A DNA stretch of 64,000 nucleotides, taken from Rhizobacter sp. Root1238 (GTDB lineage Bacteria; Pseudomonadota; Gammaproteobacteria; Burkholderiales; Burkholderiaceae_C). The stretch covers positions 1 to 64,000 of the forward strand of contig NZ_LMDM01000007.1 of the NCBI RefSeq assembly GCF_001425825.1. Direction: 5' to 3'. This document shows positions 45,629-56,009 of the stretch, piece after piece. A model generated the notes under the pieces. That model had not been told where the DNA came from. It worked only from the letters and a program-made list of their open reading frames with translations, and made no database searches. Within the stretch, counting starts at the first letter, position 1; the number at the start of each line of letters is the position of its first letter. Both the position numbers and the translations under genes were made by a program.

Positions 45629-46144
45629 TCACTTCGGTCGCTGCCTCGGCTGGTCGACCCGGATGCCGACGCGGGTGGTCTCAAGCTCGTGAAGGTAGGC
45701 GGCGCCGCAGGCCTTGCCGCGCTCGGTCGAGCGCAGGGCTGCGTCGGTTTCGATGGCCCGCATCCGGCGCCGCAGTTCTCTCGCCGTCTGGGTCATCGTC
45801 CACGACGACGCGGCGGCGCAGATCTTCGGAACCTCGTTCAGCGAGAGCAGGGACAGCACGTTCTCGGTGCAGGTGCCGACGGCGATGCGAAGCGCTTCCC
45901 GGTGGCCGTCCGTGGTCTTCGAATTCCGGCCGCGACTCAGCTTGACGGTGAGGTCGATGGCCTGCGTGTCGCAGTCGGCGGTCCGCTGGTGCAGATCCGC
46001 CATGATCGACGCTTGCCCGCCCAGGTAGGCGTTGACGCCTTCGATGCCGTCCGCACGCAGGCGGGTCTCGAGCGGGCCGACGGGCTCGCTGGCCGGCATG
46101 GCTGCGGCGGGAAGCATGAGAAGTGCGATGAGGAGTGCGCGCAT
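45629..46144 (-). CDS. exported hypothetical protein
   Basis: This 171-residue protein has a signal peptide (MRALLIALLMLPAAAMPASE). The mature part is helical with three or four Cys (TADCDTQAID, VGTCTENVL, KICAAASSW, KACGAAYL) that could form disulphides. No family recognised. It is the second gene after the 169-residue protein on the same strand, with 14 bp between them, so they are likely cotranscribed. It is convergent with the SDR gene. Confidence 0.65.
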   Translation of the reverse strand: MRALLIALLMLPAAAMPASEPVGPLETRLRADGIEGVNAYLGGQASIMADLHQRTADCDTQAIDLTVKLSRGRNSKTTDGHREALRIAVGTCTENVLSLLSLNEVPKICAAASSWTMTQTARELRRRMRAIETDAALRSTERGKACGAAYLHELETTRVGIRVDQPRQRPK

Positions 46145-46158
46145 CGCGACGGTCGTGA

Positions 46159-46668
46159 CTAGCGTCTGACGTGGGAGGCCGCACGGCCCGCACCGGCCGG
46201 CGGGCGCCTCTCGTTGGACGGGTGGGCGCGCTGGGGCCCATAGGCACCCACCATCGCCTGAAGGCTCGCCCGTTCGACGGCGGGAAGGCTCTGCGCGAGC
46301 GACCGATCGGCCAGGACACCTTGGGCCACGGCGGCCTCGTCGCTGTTTCGAATGGCGCCGCGTTTCAGCATCGCGGCGTACCGGCCCCAGACCCGCGACC
46401 GTACCTGCGACAGGCTGGGGATGCCGGTGGCCTGCATCTCCGCGTCGAGTGCGATGACCTGGGACAAGGGCCAGGGAGACGAGATCTCCAGGCAGTTGTT
46501 GACGGCCATGCGCAGTGCCGACTCGGCGCTGGCTGCAGACACCCGCTCGTGCCGTTCGAGCATGTTCATCGGCCGATCGTCCGCGGATCGGCAGCGCTGA
46601 TCCAGAAAGCGTGAGGAGAAGAAGCGCAGGAACGCTTTCATCTCGGGGTACCCGAGCTTGGAGTTCAT
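46159..46668 (-). CDS. hypothetical protein
   Basis: The protein is 169 residues from ATG 46668 (MNSKLGYPEMKAFLRFF). It is a soluble, helical protein with two Cys (DQRCRSAD and NNCLEISS) and a Pro/Arg/Gly-rich C-terminal tail. There is no signal peptide and no recognised family. It probably shares an operon with the exported protein at 45629; the hairpin at 46694-46723 separates it from the hemerythrin gene. Confidence 0.6.
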   Translation of the reverse strand: MNSKLGYPEMKAFLRFFSSRFLDQRCRSADDRPMNMLERHERVSAASAESALRMAVNNCLEISSPWPLSQVIALDAEMQATGIPSLSQVRSRVWGRYAAMLKRGAIRNSDEAAVAQGVLADRSLAQSLPAVERASLQAMVGAYGPQRAHPSNERRPPAGAGRAASHVRR

Positions 46669-46693
46669 CGCGGGTACTCTAACGCCTGACGCA

Positions 46694-46723
46694 GCCCGGG
46701 CCCCGGCGACGCGGGGCCCGGGC
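46694..46723 (-). terminator. strong hairpin after the hemerythrin gene
   Basis: A perfect 11-bp stem (GCCCGGGCCCC with GGGGCCCGGGC) encloses an 8-nt loop, 39 bp beyond the hemerythrin stop. No T-run follows, so rho-independent action is uncertain, but the position suits a terminator. Confidence 0.55.
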
Positions 46724-46761
46724 CGGCCGGCCATCCGACGGGTGCGGCGCTTGCGCGCAGC

Positions 46762-47280
46762 TCACACCGACGAGTTTTCGCCGGCCTCGGCCAGCAGGTC
46801 GTCCTTGCGGCTGGCCATCGCGAGGCCCAGCACCTGCAGGTCGAGGCCGGCGTTGCGAACCTTCGGGAACATCTCGCCTTCCTCTTCCTCGACGTGGTGG
46901 TCGATCAGCTCGCCGAGCACCTTGACCTTCGCGTCGTACAGGTCGTCGCCCGGTTCCATGCCTTCGATCTGCGCGATCAGGTCCTTCGCGCTGGCATGCT
47001 CGACCACCGCCTCGTCGACCAGGTCGTCTTCCTTCAGCGCGTCGCGCGCTGCCGGATAGAAGAGCTCCTCTTCGATCGTGGCATGCACCGTCAGCATCGT
47101 GCAGATCTGCAGCGCGATCGCCTGCTTGTCGGCTTCGCTGCCTTCGTTGTCCGCCAGCTCGTCGTACTGGTCGAACAGGTCCTTCACCTCCTGGTGGTCC
47201 TGCTCCAGCAGTTCGATCGCGTCGGTGGACGCGTCGTCTTCATCATCTTGCGACTGGGATTGCGATTGCTTCGTGGCCAT
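46762..47280 (-). CDS. hemerythrin HHE-domain protein
   Basis: The protein is 172 residues from ATG 47280. A Gln/Ser/Asp-rich N-terminal tail (about 1-20) is followed by one HHE cation-binding domain: ELLEQDHQEVKDLFDQYDEL, TMLTVHATIEEELFYPAARD, VVEHASAKDLIAQIEGM and LIDHHVEEEEGEMFPKV. The His and Glu ligands that bind a di-iron centre are all visible. Such proteins sense or buffer oxygen, iron or nitric oxide. It is related in sequence to the protein at 54192, so the window holds two paralogues on either side of the saccharide cluster. Confidence 0.9.
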   Translation of the reverse strand: MATKQSQSQSQDDEDDASTDAIELLEQDHQEVKDLFDQYDELADNEGSEADKQAIALQICTMLTVHATIEEELFYPAARDALKEDDLVDEAVVEHASAKDLIAQIEGMEPGDDLYDAKVKVLGELIDHHVEEEEGEMFPKVRNAGLDLQVLGLAMASRKDDLLAEAGENSSV

Positions 47281-47472
47281 GTTCAGCTCCTGAGTGGGTG
47301 CGGCCGACATGGCCGCTCTGCCTGGGTGCCTGCAGGCTAGTACGTCGCTTCTCGCAATGGGAGTCCTCGCTGCAAAAGAGGACAGCGCCTACAAGTCCCA
47401 GGACACCTGCTCCTACAGGTTCATCGGCGTGTACAGCGCACGATCGGCTGTCACATGAAAGGGACTGAGCAA

Positions 47473-48647
<1,175 letters not shown>

Positions 48648-48651
<4 letters not shown>

Positions 48652-50900
48652 CGCCGCTCGAGTTGTGGGCCGGGCCGGAATGCACGGTCAACCGTGTCGG
48701 CCCGACGACCCGCGACCAGCTTGAAGAAACCGGCTTTGCCGCGCGGCTGGACGACCTCGACCGGCTGGCCGATCTGGGCATCCGCTGCATCCGCTTCCCG
48801 ATCCTGTGGGAGCGCACCCAGCGCGACGATGGCCGCTGCGACTGGGCCTGGTGCGACGCACGGCTGGACCGCATGGCGCGCCTGGGCCTGCGCTGCATCG
48901 CCGGCCTGGTCCACCACGGCAGCGGCCCGCCTTCGACGAACCTGCTCGATCCGGGCTTCGCACCTGGACTGGCCCGCTTTGCCGGCGAGGTGGCCCGCCG
49001 CTACCCGCAGCTCGACCGCTACACGCCGGTCAACGAGCCGCTGACGACCGCGCGGTTCAGCGGCCTCTACGGCCTGTGGCATCCGCACGGCCGCAGCGAC
49101 GCCTGCTTCGTGCGCGCGCTGCTGAACCAGGTGCTGGCGGTCCGCTCGGCGATGCGGGCGATCCGCGAGCACGCGCCGCAGGCGCAACTGGTGCAGACCG
49201 ACGACCTCGGGTTCACGCACGCCGCTGCCGCGCTGCAGTACCAGGCGGATTTCGAGAACGCACGCCGCTGGCTGGCCTTCGACCTGCTGGCCGGGCGGGT
49301 CGTGCCGTCGCACCGCATGTGGTCGTACCTGCGCCGGCACGGCGCGGCCCGCGACGAGTTGCGGGACCTGGTCGACCAACCCTGCCTGCCCGACGTGATC
49401 GGCATCAACAGCTACGTGACCAGCGAGCGCTACCTCGACGACCGGCTCGCGCTCTACCCGGTGGAGCGGCACGGCGGCAACCAGCGCCATCGCTATGTCG
49501 ACACCGAGGCGGTGCGCGTGCGCGGCGCGCCGCTCGGCGGGCCGGTCGCGCGCCTGCGCGAGGCCTGGCAGCGCTACGGCCGGCCCGTCGCGTTGACCGA
49601 GGCGCACATCGGCTGCACCCGCGAGGAACAGATGCGCTGGCTGAACCAGGCCTGGCAGGGCGCGCTGCACCTGCAGCAGCAGGGCGTCGACGTGCGTGCG
49701 GTCACCGCCTGGGCCGCATTCGGCACGGTTGACTGGGACAGCCTCGTCACGCGCCGCGCCGGCCACTACGAGCCCGGCCTGTGGGATTCGCGCAGCACGC
49801 CGCCGCGGCCGACCGGGCTCGCCACGCTGGCGAAGGCGCTGGCGCAAGGCGCGGCAGCGGCGCATCCGGTGCTGCACGGCGCCGGCTGGTGGCAGCGCAA
49901 GCTGCGGCACCACGTCCCGGTCGTCGGCAGCCGGGCCGCGATGCCGCTGCAGGGGCCGGTGCTGCTGATCGTCGGTGCCGCCAGCGGCCGCGGCGGCGTC
50001 TTCGCCCGCTTGTGCCGCTTGCGCGGATTGCCGTTCCGGCTGGTCGACACGGCGGTGCGGCCCGACGGAGGCGAGGGCGCGATCGACAACGCGTTGAGGC
50101 GCCTGCGCCCGTGGGCGGCGATCGATGCGCGCAAGGCGGGCAGCGGCGATGCCGTGTCGCTGGCCGCGCGCTGCGCTGCGCAGGGCATCCCGCTGGTGGC
50201 CTTCTCGACCGACCAGGTCTTCGCCGGCGACAAGGCCGACGCGTACGTCGAAAGCGACGCGCCGTGTCCGGCGAGCCGCTGCGGCGAGCTGCAGGCCGAG
50301 CTGGAACGGCGCGTGATGGCCGAGCATGGCGGCGCGCTGATCGTGCGCAGCAGCACCGCATCGTTCTGCGCCTGGGACCGGGAGAACCTCGTCACCCGCG
50401 CGCTGCAGTCGCTGCGCCGCGGCGAGCGGTGGGATGCGGCCGGCGGCCACCTGTTGTCGCCGACCTACGCGCTCGACCTGGCGATGGCCACGCTCGATCT
50501 GCTGGTCGACGGCGAGCAGGGCGTGTGGCACCTCGCGAACCAGGGCGCCGCCAGCTGGCATGGGCTGCTGCTGCAGGCAGCGGCCTCGGCCGGCGTCGCG
50601 CGGCATGGGCTGTGTGCCGTGCACGACGGCGCCCGCACGCAGCGCCGGACCGTGCTGGTCAGCGAACGCGGCAGCGTGATGCCGGCGCTGGAGGACGCGC
50701 TGCGCCGCTACGTCGTCGACTCGATCGATCCACCGGTCAGACGCCGCCCGGGATGTGGGTCCGGGACGCGCGCGTCGCCTGCGCAATCGCTTCGATCGGG
50801 ATCTTCGGGGTCCGGTCGGCGCACAGCAGGCCGTTCGCTTCCTGGAACGTGTCGGCGAACTGCGTGTAGCAGAAGCCGGAGAACAACGCCGTGTGGATGA
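48648..50900 (+). CDS. GH1-like glycosidase fused to an RmlD-like domain
   Basis: This 750-residue protein starts with ATGA overlap on glf. The N-terminal TIM barrel (about 1-400) is family-1-like: FPILWERTQRDDGRCDWAWC, YTPVNEPLTTARFSGLYGLWHPHG with the acid/base Glu, and VALTEAHIGCTREEQ with the nucleophile Glu. The C-terminal part (about 435-690) is an RmlD/SDR-like Rossmann domain: VLLIVGAASGRGG, FSTDQVFAGDKADAYVESDAP. The catalytic YxxxK is replaced by CGELQ, so reductase activity is doubtful. The last 50 residues are Arg/Ser/Gly-rich and overlap the convergent GH2 gene by 164 bp. Confidence 0.85.
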
Positions 50901-52527
50901 TGGTCTGCAGCAGGTCGGCGTACATGCGGTGGAACGTCTCGAGGTCCTCGGCCACGGTGTAGCCCCACACGGTGCCTTCCTTCGCGGATCCGGGCGCGGC
51001 GTACGCAATGCCGCCGAACTCGGTCAGCATGATCGGCTGCCCGCGGTGCGGGTAGCCGTCGAGCGTCAGGATGCGCCCGCCGGGCCGGCGCCGGTCGAAC
51101 AGCTGGTCGGCCTTCACGTCGGCGCCATAGCGGTGGCGGATGTGCTCGACGTTCGCGTCGTAGTCGTGGATGCCGATGATGTCGGTGGCGCTGCTTTCCC
51201 AGCCGTCATTGCCGATCACCGGGCGCGTCGCGTCGAGCGTCTTCGTCAGGTGGTACAGCGCCTCGACCGCATGGCGCTGCTTGCCGACCGCGGGCAGCTC
51301 CGGCACGCCCCAGCTTTCGTTGAACGGCACCCAGACGATCACGCAGGGGTGGCTGTAGTCGCGGTCGATCACCTCGGACCATTCGCGCACCGTGCGCCGG
51401 ATCGCGGTGCGCGTGAAGCGGTACGCCGACGGCATCTCCTCCCAGACCAGCAACCCGAGCCGGTCGGCCCAGTAGAGGTAGCGCGGATCCTCGATCTTCT
51501 GGTGCTTGCGCACGCCGTTGAAGCCCATCGCCTTCGCGAGTTCGACATCGCGCTTCAGGCCGGCATCGCCGGGCGGGGTCATCAGCGTGTCCGGCCAGTA
51601 GCCCTGGTCGAGCACCAGCCGCAGCATGTACGGCCGGCCGTTCAGCATGAAGCGGTCGCGCAGGATGGTGACCGAGCGCAGCGCGGTGTACGACGTGAAG
51701 GTGTCCAGCACCTGGTCGCCGCGGCGCAGCGTGATGGTCGCGTCGATCAGCGTCGGCCGCTCGGGGCTCCACAGCATTTCATTGCGGTAGTCGTCGATGC
51801 CCGGGTCGGGCAGCACGATGGAGCGCTCCAGCTCGCGGTCCGACAGCGCATAGCTGTCGCGTGCCAGCATCCGCTTGCCGCAGCGCAGCGCGACGTCGAT
51901 CGACAGGCCGTCCGGCGCGTCGCCGGCGACATGCGCTTCGAACGCGATCGCGAAGTTCTCGACATGCGGCGTCCAGCGGATCTTGTCGATGTAGGTGCGG
52001 TCCACGCGTTCGAACCACACCGTCTGCCACAACCCGGTGGTGCGCGGGTACCAGATCGAATGCGGCTGCTCCTGCCAGTCCTGCTTGCCGCGCGGCTTCG
52101 CGAGGTCGTGCGGATCGTCTTCCACCAGCACGCTCAGCACCTGGCGGCCGCCGGGCGACAGCATGCCGGTGATGTCGACCGAGAACGGGGTGTGCCCGCC
52201 CTCGTGGGTGGTCGCCAGTTGCCCGTTGACCCAGACGGTGGCGGCGTAGTCCGCCGCACCGAAGTGCAGGACCACGCGGTCGCCCGCCGGCATGCACTCG
52301 AACTCGCGCTGGTACCAGCACGCGCTGTGGAAGCCGGTGTCGGCCACGCCGCTCGCGCGCGCCTCGGGGGCGAACGGCACCTCGATGCGCAGCGGCCAGT
52401 CGGTGACCTGGCTGGGGTGCGAGAACCGCCGCTCGTCGTCGAAGCGGAACTGCCACGCGCCGTTCAGCGAGGTCCAGTCGGCGCGTTGCAGCTGCGGGCG
52501 TGGGTAGGCGAACTCCATCGGTGGCAT
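50737..52527 (-). CDS. glycoside hydrolase family 2 protein
   Basis: This 596-residue enzyme has the GH2 layout: a sugar-binding jelly roll (about 1-180, WTSLNGAWQFRFDDE, HFGAADYAATVWVNGQLATTHEGGHTPF), an immunoglobulin-like domain (about 180-290) and a TIM barrel with the acid/base Glu in VIVWVPFNESWGVPE and the nucleophile Glu in PIMLTEFGGIAY. GH2 enzymes include beta-galactosidases, glucuronidases and mannosidases; specificity is unclear. No signal peptide is seen, so it should act in the cytoplasm. It starts 12 bp after the glycosyltransferase stop, in one operon. Confidence 0.9.
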   Translation of the reverse strand: MPPMEFAYPRPQLQRADWTSLNGAWQFRFDDERRFSHPSQVTDWPLRIEVPFAPEARASGVADTGFHSACWYQREFECMPAGDRVVLHFGAADYAATVWVNGQLATTHEGGHTPFSVDITGMLSPGGRQVLSVLVEDDPHDLAKPRGKQDWQEQPHSIWYPRTTGLWQTVWFERVDRTYIDKIRWTPHVENFAIAFEAHVAGDAPDGLSIDVALRCGKRMLARDSYALSDRELERSIVLPDPGIDDYRNEMLWSPERPTLIDATITLRRGDQVLDTFTSYTALRSVTILRDRFMLNGRPYMLRLVLDQGYWPDTLMTPPGDAGLKRDVELAKAMGFNGVRKHQKIEDPRYLYWADRLGLLVWEEMPSAYRFTRTAIRRTVREWSEVIDRDYSHPCVIVWVPFNESWGVPELPAVGKQRHAVEALYHLTKTLDATRPVIGNDGWESSATDIIGIHDYDANVEHIRHRYGADVKADQLFDRRRPGGRILTLDGYPHRGQPIMLTEFGGIAYAAPGSAKEGTVWGYTVAEDLETFHRMYADLLQTIIHTALFSGFCYTQFADTFQEANGLLCADRTPKIPIEAIAQATRASRTHIPGGV

Positions 52528-52539
52528 GGCACGGCGGCG

Positions 52540-53760
52540 CTAGATCGTCTTCGCCACGGCCAGCGCTGCGCCGCCGGCGGCCGGGCGCTGCGCCACGATG
52601 GCCTGGACCGGTTCCAGCGCGGTGTTCGCCGCCTGCACCGGCACGGGCCGCACCACGTCGCCGATGGCACGGACGATCGTCTCGGCGGTGCGGTCCCACG
52701 AGTACATCGCCACGCGCTCGTTCATCCGGCCGACGCGGGCCTCGTGTTCGTTGGCCGTTTCGTCCAGCGCGTCGGCGCAGGCGTCGATGAACGACGCCGC
52801 GTCGCGGCCGATGCGCACCAGGTCGCCATACAGCTCGACCACGTCGTGCACCGCGGTGCTCACCACCGGCTTCTCCGCAGCCATGTACTCGAGCGTCTTG
52901 GTCGGGCTGATGAAGCGCGTCGCCTCGTTCAGCGCGAACGGCAGCAGGCAGACGTCCCAGCTGCGGACCAGTTGCGGCAGCAGCGCGTACGGCTGCTGGC
53001 CGAGCCATGCGATGTTCGGGCGCTGCGGCAGGCTCGCCGGGTCGATCTTGACGACCGGCCCGACCATCACGATCTGCCAGGCGGGGTGGGCGTCGGCCAG
53101 CGCGGCGATCAGGCCGATGTCGAGGCGTTCGTCGATCACGCCGAAGAAGCCCAGCCGCGGGCCGGGCACTCCGGCCTGCAGTTCCTCGGCTTCGCGGACC
53201 AGGTCGTGCCGCTCGGCGGCGCAGCGCGGCGCGTAGTGGGCCGCATCGACGGCGCTCGGCAGGCACATCACGTTCGGATTCAGGTGGCGCTTCGCGGCGT
53301 ACAGGCTGGGCCCACCGGTCAGCACCAGGTCGGCCCGCTTCATCAGTGCCGATTCGCGCTGGTGCAGTTGACGCGGCGCATCGCGAAACGCCGACAGCTC
53401 GTCCATGCAGTCGAAGATGACGGCACGCGGCTCCAGCTCGGCGATCAGCGGCAAGGCCATCGGCGTGTAGAACCAGGCCGCGTAGTCGGTGATCCCCTGG
53501 TTTTCGAGGTAGGCCCGCAGCAAGGGCAGTACCGCGGCCAGCTGGTCGTCATGGAAGCCTGGGGCCTCGACCGGCGTGTGCGGACGCAGCACGGTGATGC
53601 CCGGTGCCGGCGTGGTGACCTCCAGGCGCGCTTCGGACGCATCCTTCATCGGTTCTTCGACGAACAGGACGCGGTAGCGCAACGCCAGGCGCGACAGCAG
53701 GTGCTGGGGGCGCTGGTAGACGAAGTTCCAGCGCAGGTGCGAGAAGGCGACGAGGTGCAT
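52540..53760 (-). CDS. glycosyltransferase (GT4-like)
   Basis: The protein is 406 residues from ATG 53760 (MHLVAFSHLRWNFVYQRPQHLL), a GT-B fold enzyme. The N-terminal domain has the RPQHLLSRLA and EPRAVIFDCMDELSAF features of a UDP-galactofuranosyl or similar transferase family. The C-terminal donor domain has LGFFGVIDERLDIGL, WLGQQPYALLPQLV and LLPFALNEATRFISPTKTLEYMAAEKPVVST, with the Glu that binds the nucleotide sugar. Together with glf next door, a galactofuranose transferase is plausible but not proven. It is followed by GH2 and preceded by a 50-residue small protein in the same direction. Confidence 0.9.
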   Translation of the reverse strand: MHLVAFSHLRWNFVYQRPQHLLSRLALRYRVLFVEEPMKDASEARLEVTTPAPGITVLRPHTPVEAPGFHDDQLAAVLPLLRAYLENQGITDYAAWFYTPMALPLIAELEPRAVIFDCMDELSAFRDAPRQLHQRESALMKRADLVLTGGPSLYAAKRHLNPNVMCLPSAVDAAHYAPRCAAERHDLVREAEELQAGVPGPRLGFFGVIDERLDIGLIAALADAHPAWQIVMVGPVVKIDPASLPQRPNIAWLGQQPYALLPQLVRSWDVCLLPFALNEATRFISPTKTLEYMAAEKPVVSTAVHDVVELYGDLVRIGRDAASFIDACADALDETANEHEARVGRMNERVAMYSWDRTAETIVRAIGDVVRPVPVQAANTALEPVQAIVAQRPAAGGAALAVAKTI

Positions 53761-53777
53761 GGCGATCCTTCGGCAGG

Positions 53778-53930
53778 TCAGGCGTTGGGCGTCACGGGCG
53801 GTGCCGCGGGACGCCGGGAGGCCGTTGCGGCCGAGGGAGCGTCGACGCCGGCCTGGCGTGCGCGATAGACGTCCCAGGCCTTCTTGGCGAGGCCGGACGT
53901 GATGGCGAGGACGATGAGTTTGCGAAGCAT
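53778..53930 (-). CDS. 50-residue small protein before the glycosyltransferase
   Basis: A frame from ATG 53930 to TGA 53778 encodes MLRKLIVLAITSGLAKKAWD, then a basic patch (VYRARQAG) and a Pro/Ala-rich tail ending in VTPNA. It ends 17 bp before the glycosyltransferase start and has GGGAGTC upstream as a possible ribosome-binding site. The hydrophobic N-terminus with flanking Lys looks like a single anchoring helix. Similar short LIVLAITSGLAKKAW proteins occur in Burkholderiales by my recollection; function unknown. Confidence 0.6.
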   Translation of the reverse strand: MLRKLIVLAITSGLAKKAWDVYRARQAGVDAPSAATASRRPAAPPVTPNA

Positions 53931-54191
53931 GGTGGACTCCCGAGGTGGTGGCCCAGCTTAGGGGAGGGCACGCCGTTGCGCGATGGCGAAACGCGCATCG
54001 GCGCGTAGGCGAACGCGCCGATGCGTCGCAGGGGGTGTGGGATAGGGTGGGGCGTAGGCGCGCTTCGACATGCAAGGTGGCCGCTTCGCCTACGCGCAAA
54101 TCCGTGTCGTTCCTAGGGACGTCGGCTCAGGTCGCTTCGATGATGCGCAGGCTCGAAGAGCACGCATTTCAAACGACTCAGGAGAATCGAC

Positions 54192-54731
54192 ATGGCAACT
54201 GCAACCCAGAAGACCGCCTCGAAGAAGGCGACGACCGCGCGCAAGGCGCCGGCCGGCAAGACCCCCCGCGCGAAGACGGCCGCGCCGAAGGCGCAAGACG
54301 CCACGGCATTGCTGCGCGCCGACCACCAGGCAGTCAGCGCGCTCTTCGAGCAATACGAGAAGGCGCGGGCGACGACGCGCAAGAAGGACATCGTCAGCAG
54401 GATCTGCAGCGAGCTGACGGTGCACGCGCAGGTCGAGGAAGAGATCTTCTACCCGGCCGTCAAGCAGGCGTTGAAGGACAAGGAACTGATCCCCGAGGCG
54501 ACGGTCGAGCATGCGACGCTGAAGGACCTGATCGCCCAGGTCGAAGGCGTCGAGCCGGACGGCGAGATGTTCGACGCGAAGATCAAGGTCTTGTCCGAAT
54601 ACGTCAAGCACCATGTGAAGGAAGAGCAGAACGAGATCTTCCCGAAGGCGCGTGCGACGAAGCTGGACATGGCGGCGCTCGGCGCCGAGATCGCTTCGCG
54701 CAAGCAGCAGCTGATGGCCGGGGCGGCCTGA
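54192..54731 (+). CDS. hemerythrin-domain protein with histone-H1-like tail
   Basis: This 179-residue protein has an N-terminal 35 residues of Lys/Ala/Pro/Thr (KKATTARKAPAGKTPRAKTA) like bacterial H1-type tails. The HHE domain follows: LLRADHQAVSALFEQYEKAR, CSELTVHAQVEEEIFYPAVK, TVEHATLKDLIAQVEGVEPD and EYVKHHVKEEQNEIFPKAR, with all expected His and Glu iron ligands. It is clearly related to the protein at 46762 but has the basic tail. A role in oxidative or nitrosative stress, possibly near DNA or RNA, is an inference. Confidence 0.88.
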   Translation: MATATQKTASKKATTARKAPAGKTPRAKTAAPKAQDATALLRADHQAVSALFEQYEKARATTRKKDIVSRICSELTVHAQVEEEIFYPAVKQALKDKELIPEATVEHATLKDLIAQVEGVEPDGEMFDAKIKVLSEYVKHHVKEEQNEIFPKARATKLDMAALGAEIASRKQQLMAGAA

Positions 54732-54758
54732 CGGCGAGCCGGTCGTCGAGCGGGCGCA

Positions 54759-54798
54759 GGGGAATGGCGATTGCCGCTGTGCGGCATCGCCATCACCC
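54759..54798 (+). terminator. hairpin after the hemerythrin-domain gene
   Basis: The sequence GGGGAATGGCGATTGCCGC pairs across a 3-nt loop with GCGGCATCGCCATCACCCC, about 17 pairs with few defects. It starts 28 bp after the stop at 54731 and lies before the next ATG at 54811. No T-run follows. Confidence 0.55.
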
Positions 54799-54810
54799 CC
54801 GGAGGCCCCC

Positions 54811-55575
54811 ATGCCCACACGCTCGATGCCCGGTTCGACCTGCTGCGCCACGCTGCTGGCTTGTCTCGCCGCAGCTGCAGTCGCCGCACCCCCCGGCGAC
54901 GACAAGTCCGCCACCACGCGAACCCTCGAAGCCGGTGCGAAGCTGCTGCAGCGCTCGGCGCCGCTCGCGCCGATGGACGTCTACCTCGTCGGCTTCCATC
55001 CGATGAAGGAGGCGCCGTCCCGGCAGATGGAGGCGCATCACTTCTGCCACCAGATGAACGAGGACTTCGCGCAGTGCGCGCTGTTCGACGGCAACACGCG
55101 CGATGCGCGGCTGGTCGGCGTCGAGTACATCGTGTCCGAGAAACTGTTCGCGACGCTGCCTGTCGCGGAGCGGCCGTACTGGCACCCCCACAACGGCGAG
55201 ATCCTCAGCGGGCAGCTGGCGGCACCCGGGATTCCGCTGATCGCCGAGAAGGCCTTGATGCGCCAGAAGATCAACAGCTACGGCAAAACCTGGCACTTCT
55301 GGAACACCGGTACCGACGGCCGGGGCGCCGACGCGCTGCCGCTCGGCCCGCCGATGCTGGCCTGGTCGTTCAACCGGGACGGCGAACTCGATCCGACACT
55401 GCTGCAGCGGCATGATGCCGACCTGACGATGCGCAGCGGCGAGCGCCGCCGCCAGCGCACCGACCTGTTGCCGCTGGCCCGTCCGCAAGCCGGTGTCGAT
55501 GCGTTGAAGAACGCCTTCCCGCGCAGCTCGGCGATTCCCGGCGTCGTCGACAGCCAGGCGTCCGGCGTGCGCTGA
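54811..55575 (+). CDS. DUF1264 (OBAP-family) protein, exported
   Basis: This 254-residue protein has a signal peptide (about 1-30, TLLACLAAAAVAAPPG). The remainder matches the DUF1264 family: PMDVYLVGFHPMKEAPSRQMEAHHFCHQM, NEDFAQCALFDGNTRDARLVGVEYIVSE and LPVAERPYWHPHNGEILSGQL. In plants the family comprises oil-body-associated proteins; bacterial members are uncharacterised. The Cys in TCCATLLAC could be a lipobox, but its spacing is poor. It stands alone between a hairpin and the convergent DUF378 gene. Confidence 0.85.
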   Translation: MPTRSMPGSTCCATLLACLAAAAVAAPPGDDKSATTRTLEAGAKLLQRSAPLAPMDVYLVGFHPMKEAPSRQMEAHHFCHQMNEDFAQCALFDGNTRDARLVGVEYIVSEKLFATLPVAERPYWHPHNGEILSGQLAAPGIPLIAEKALMRQKINSYGKTWHFWNTGTDGRGADALPLGPPMLAWSFNRDGELDPTLLQRHDADLTMRSGERRRQRTDLLPLARPQAGVDALKNAFPRSSAIPGVVDSQASGVR

Positions 55576-55593
55576 CCGCCGCTTTCGGTCGCT

Positions 55594-55851
55594 TCAGTCC
55601 AGCCCGCCGGACTGCACCGCGCGCACCATGCCGTACAGCGCGGCGCAGCCGACCAGGCCGTGCAGCAGCCGCGCCGACAGTCCATTGCCGCCGAGCACGG
55701 CACCGACCGCGTCGACGCCGAACACGGCGTAGAGCCCGAGGTTCAGGCCGCCGATCACCAGCAGCAGGAAGGCCGCCCAGTCGAGCAGCGTGATCCGGCG
55801 CTCGAGGGATGACGACAGTGGGGTCTGGGGCAACGGATTGACGTACGGCAT
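55594..55851 (-). CDS. DUF378-family small membrane protein
   Basis: The protein is 85 residues from ATG 55851. Two membrane helices, LLDWAAFLLLVIGGLNLGLYAVFGVDAV and the later LHGLVGCAALYGMVRAVQ, with the GGLNLG motif are the DUF378 signature. Family members are short inner membrane proteins of unknown role. The start was placed at MPYVNPLP; the open frame to 55902 is an extension without support. It is convergent with the DUF1264 gene, 18 bp between stops. Confidence 0.8.
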   Translation of the reverse strand: MPYVNPLPQTPLSSSLERRITLLDWAAFLLLVIGGLNLGLYAVFGVDAVGAVLGGNGLSARLLHGLVGCAALYGMVRAVQSGGLD

Positions 55852-56009
55852 GTGGCTCTCCTTGGGACAGGTGCACCGATCGGGCAATCGACGTTCCGCC
55901 ACGAAGCGGTTCTTCGCATGCCGATTGCTGCGATGGCGGCAGCGACGGCGCGGTCACCTGGCCGGGACGTCGCATCCGCATCGTTTCAACTCCACAGGAG
56001 ATCCTCATC

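Noticed and set aside
50755..53868. Open frame of 1037 codons on the + strand
   Set aside because: Antisense to the GH2 and glycosyltransferase genes; no motifs, and composition of a shadow frame.
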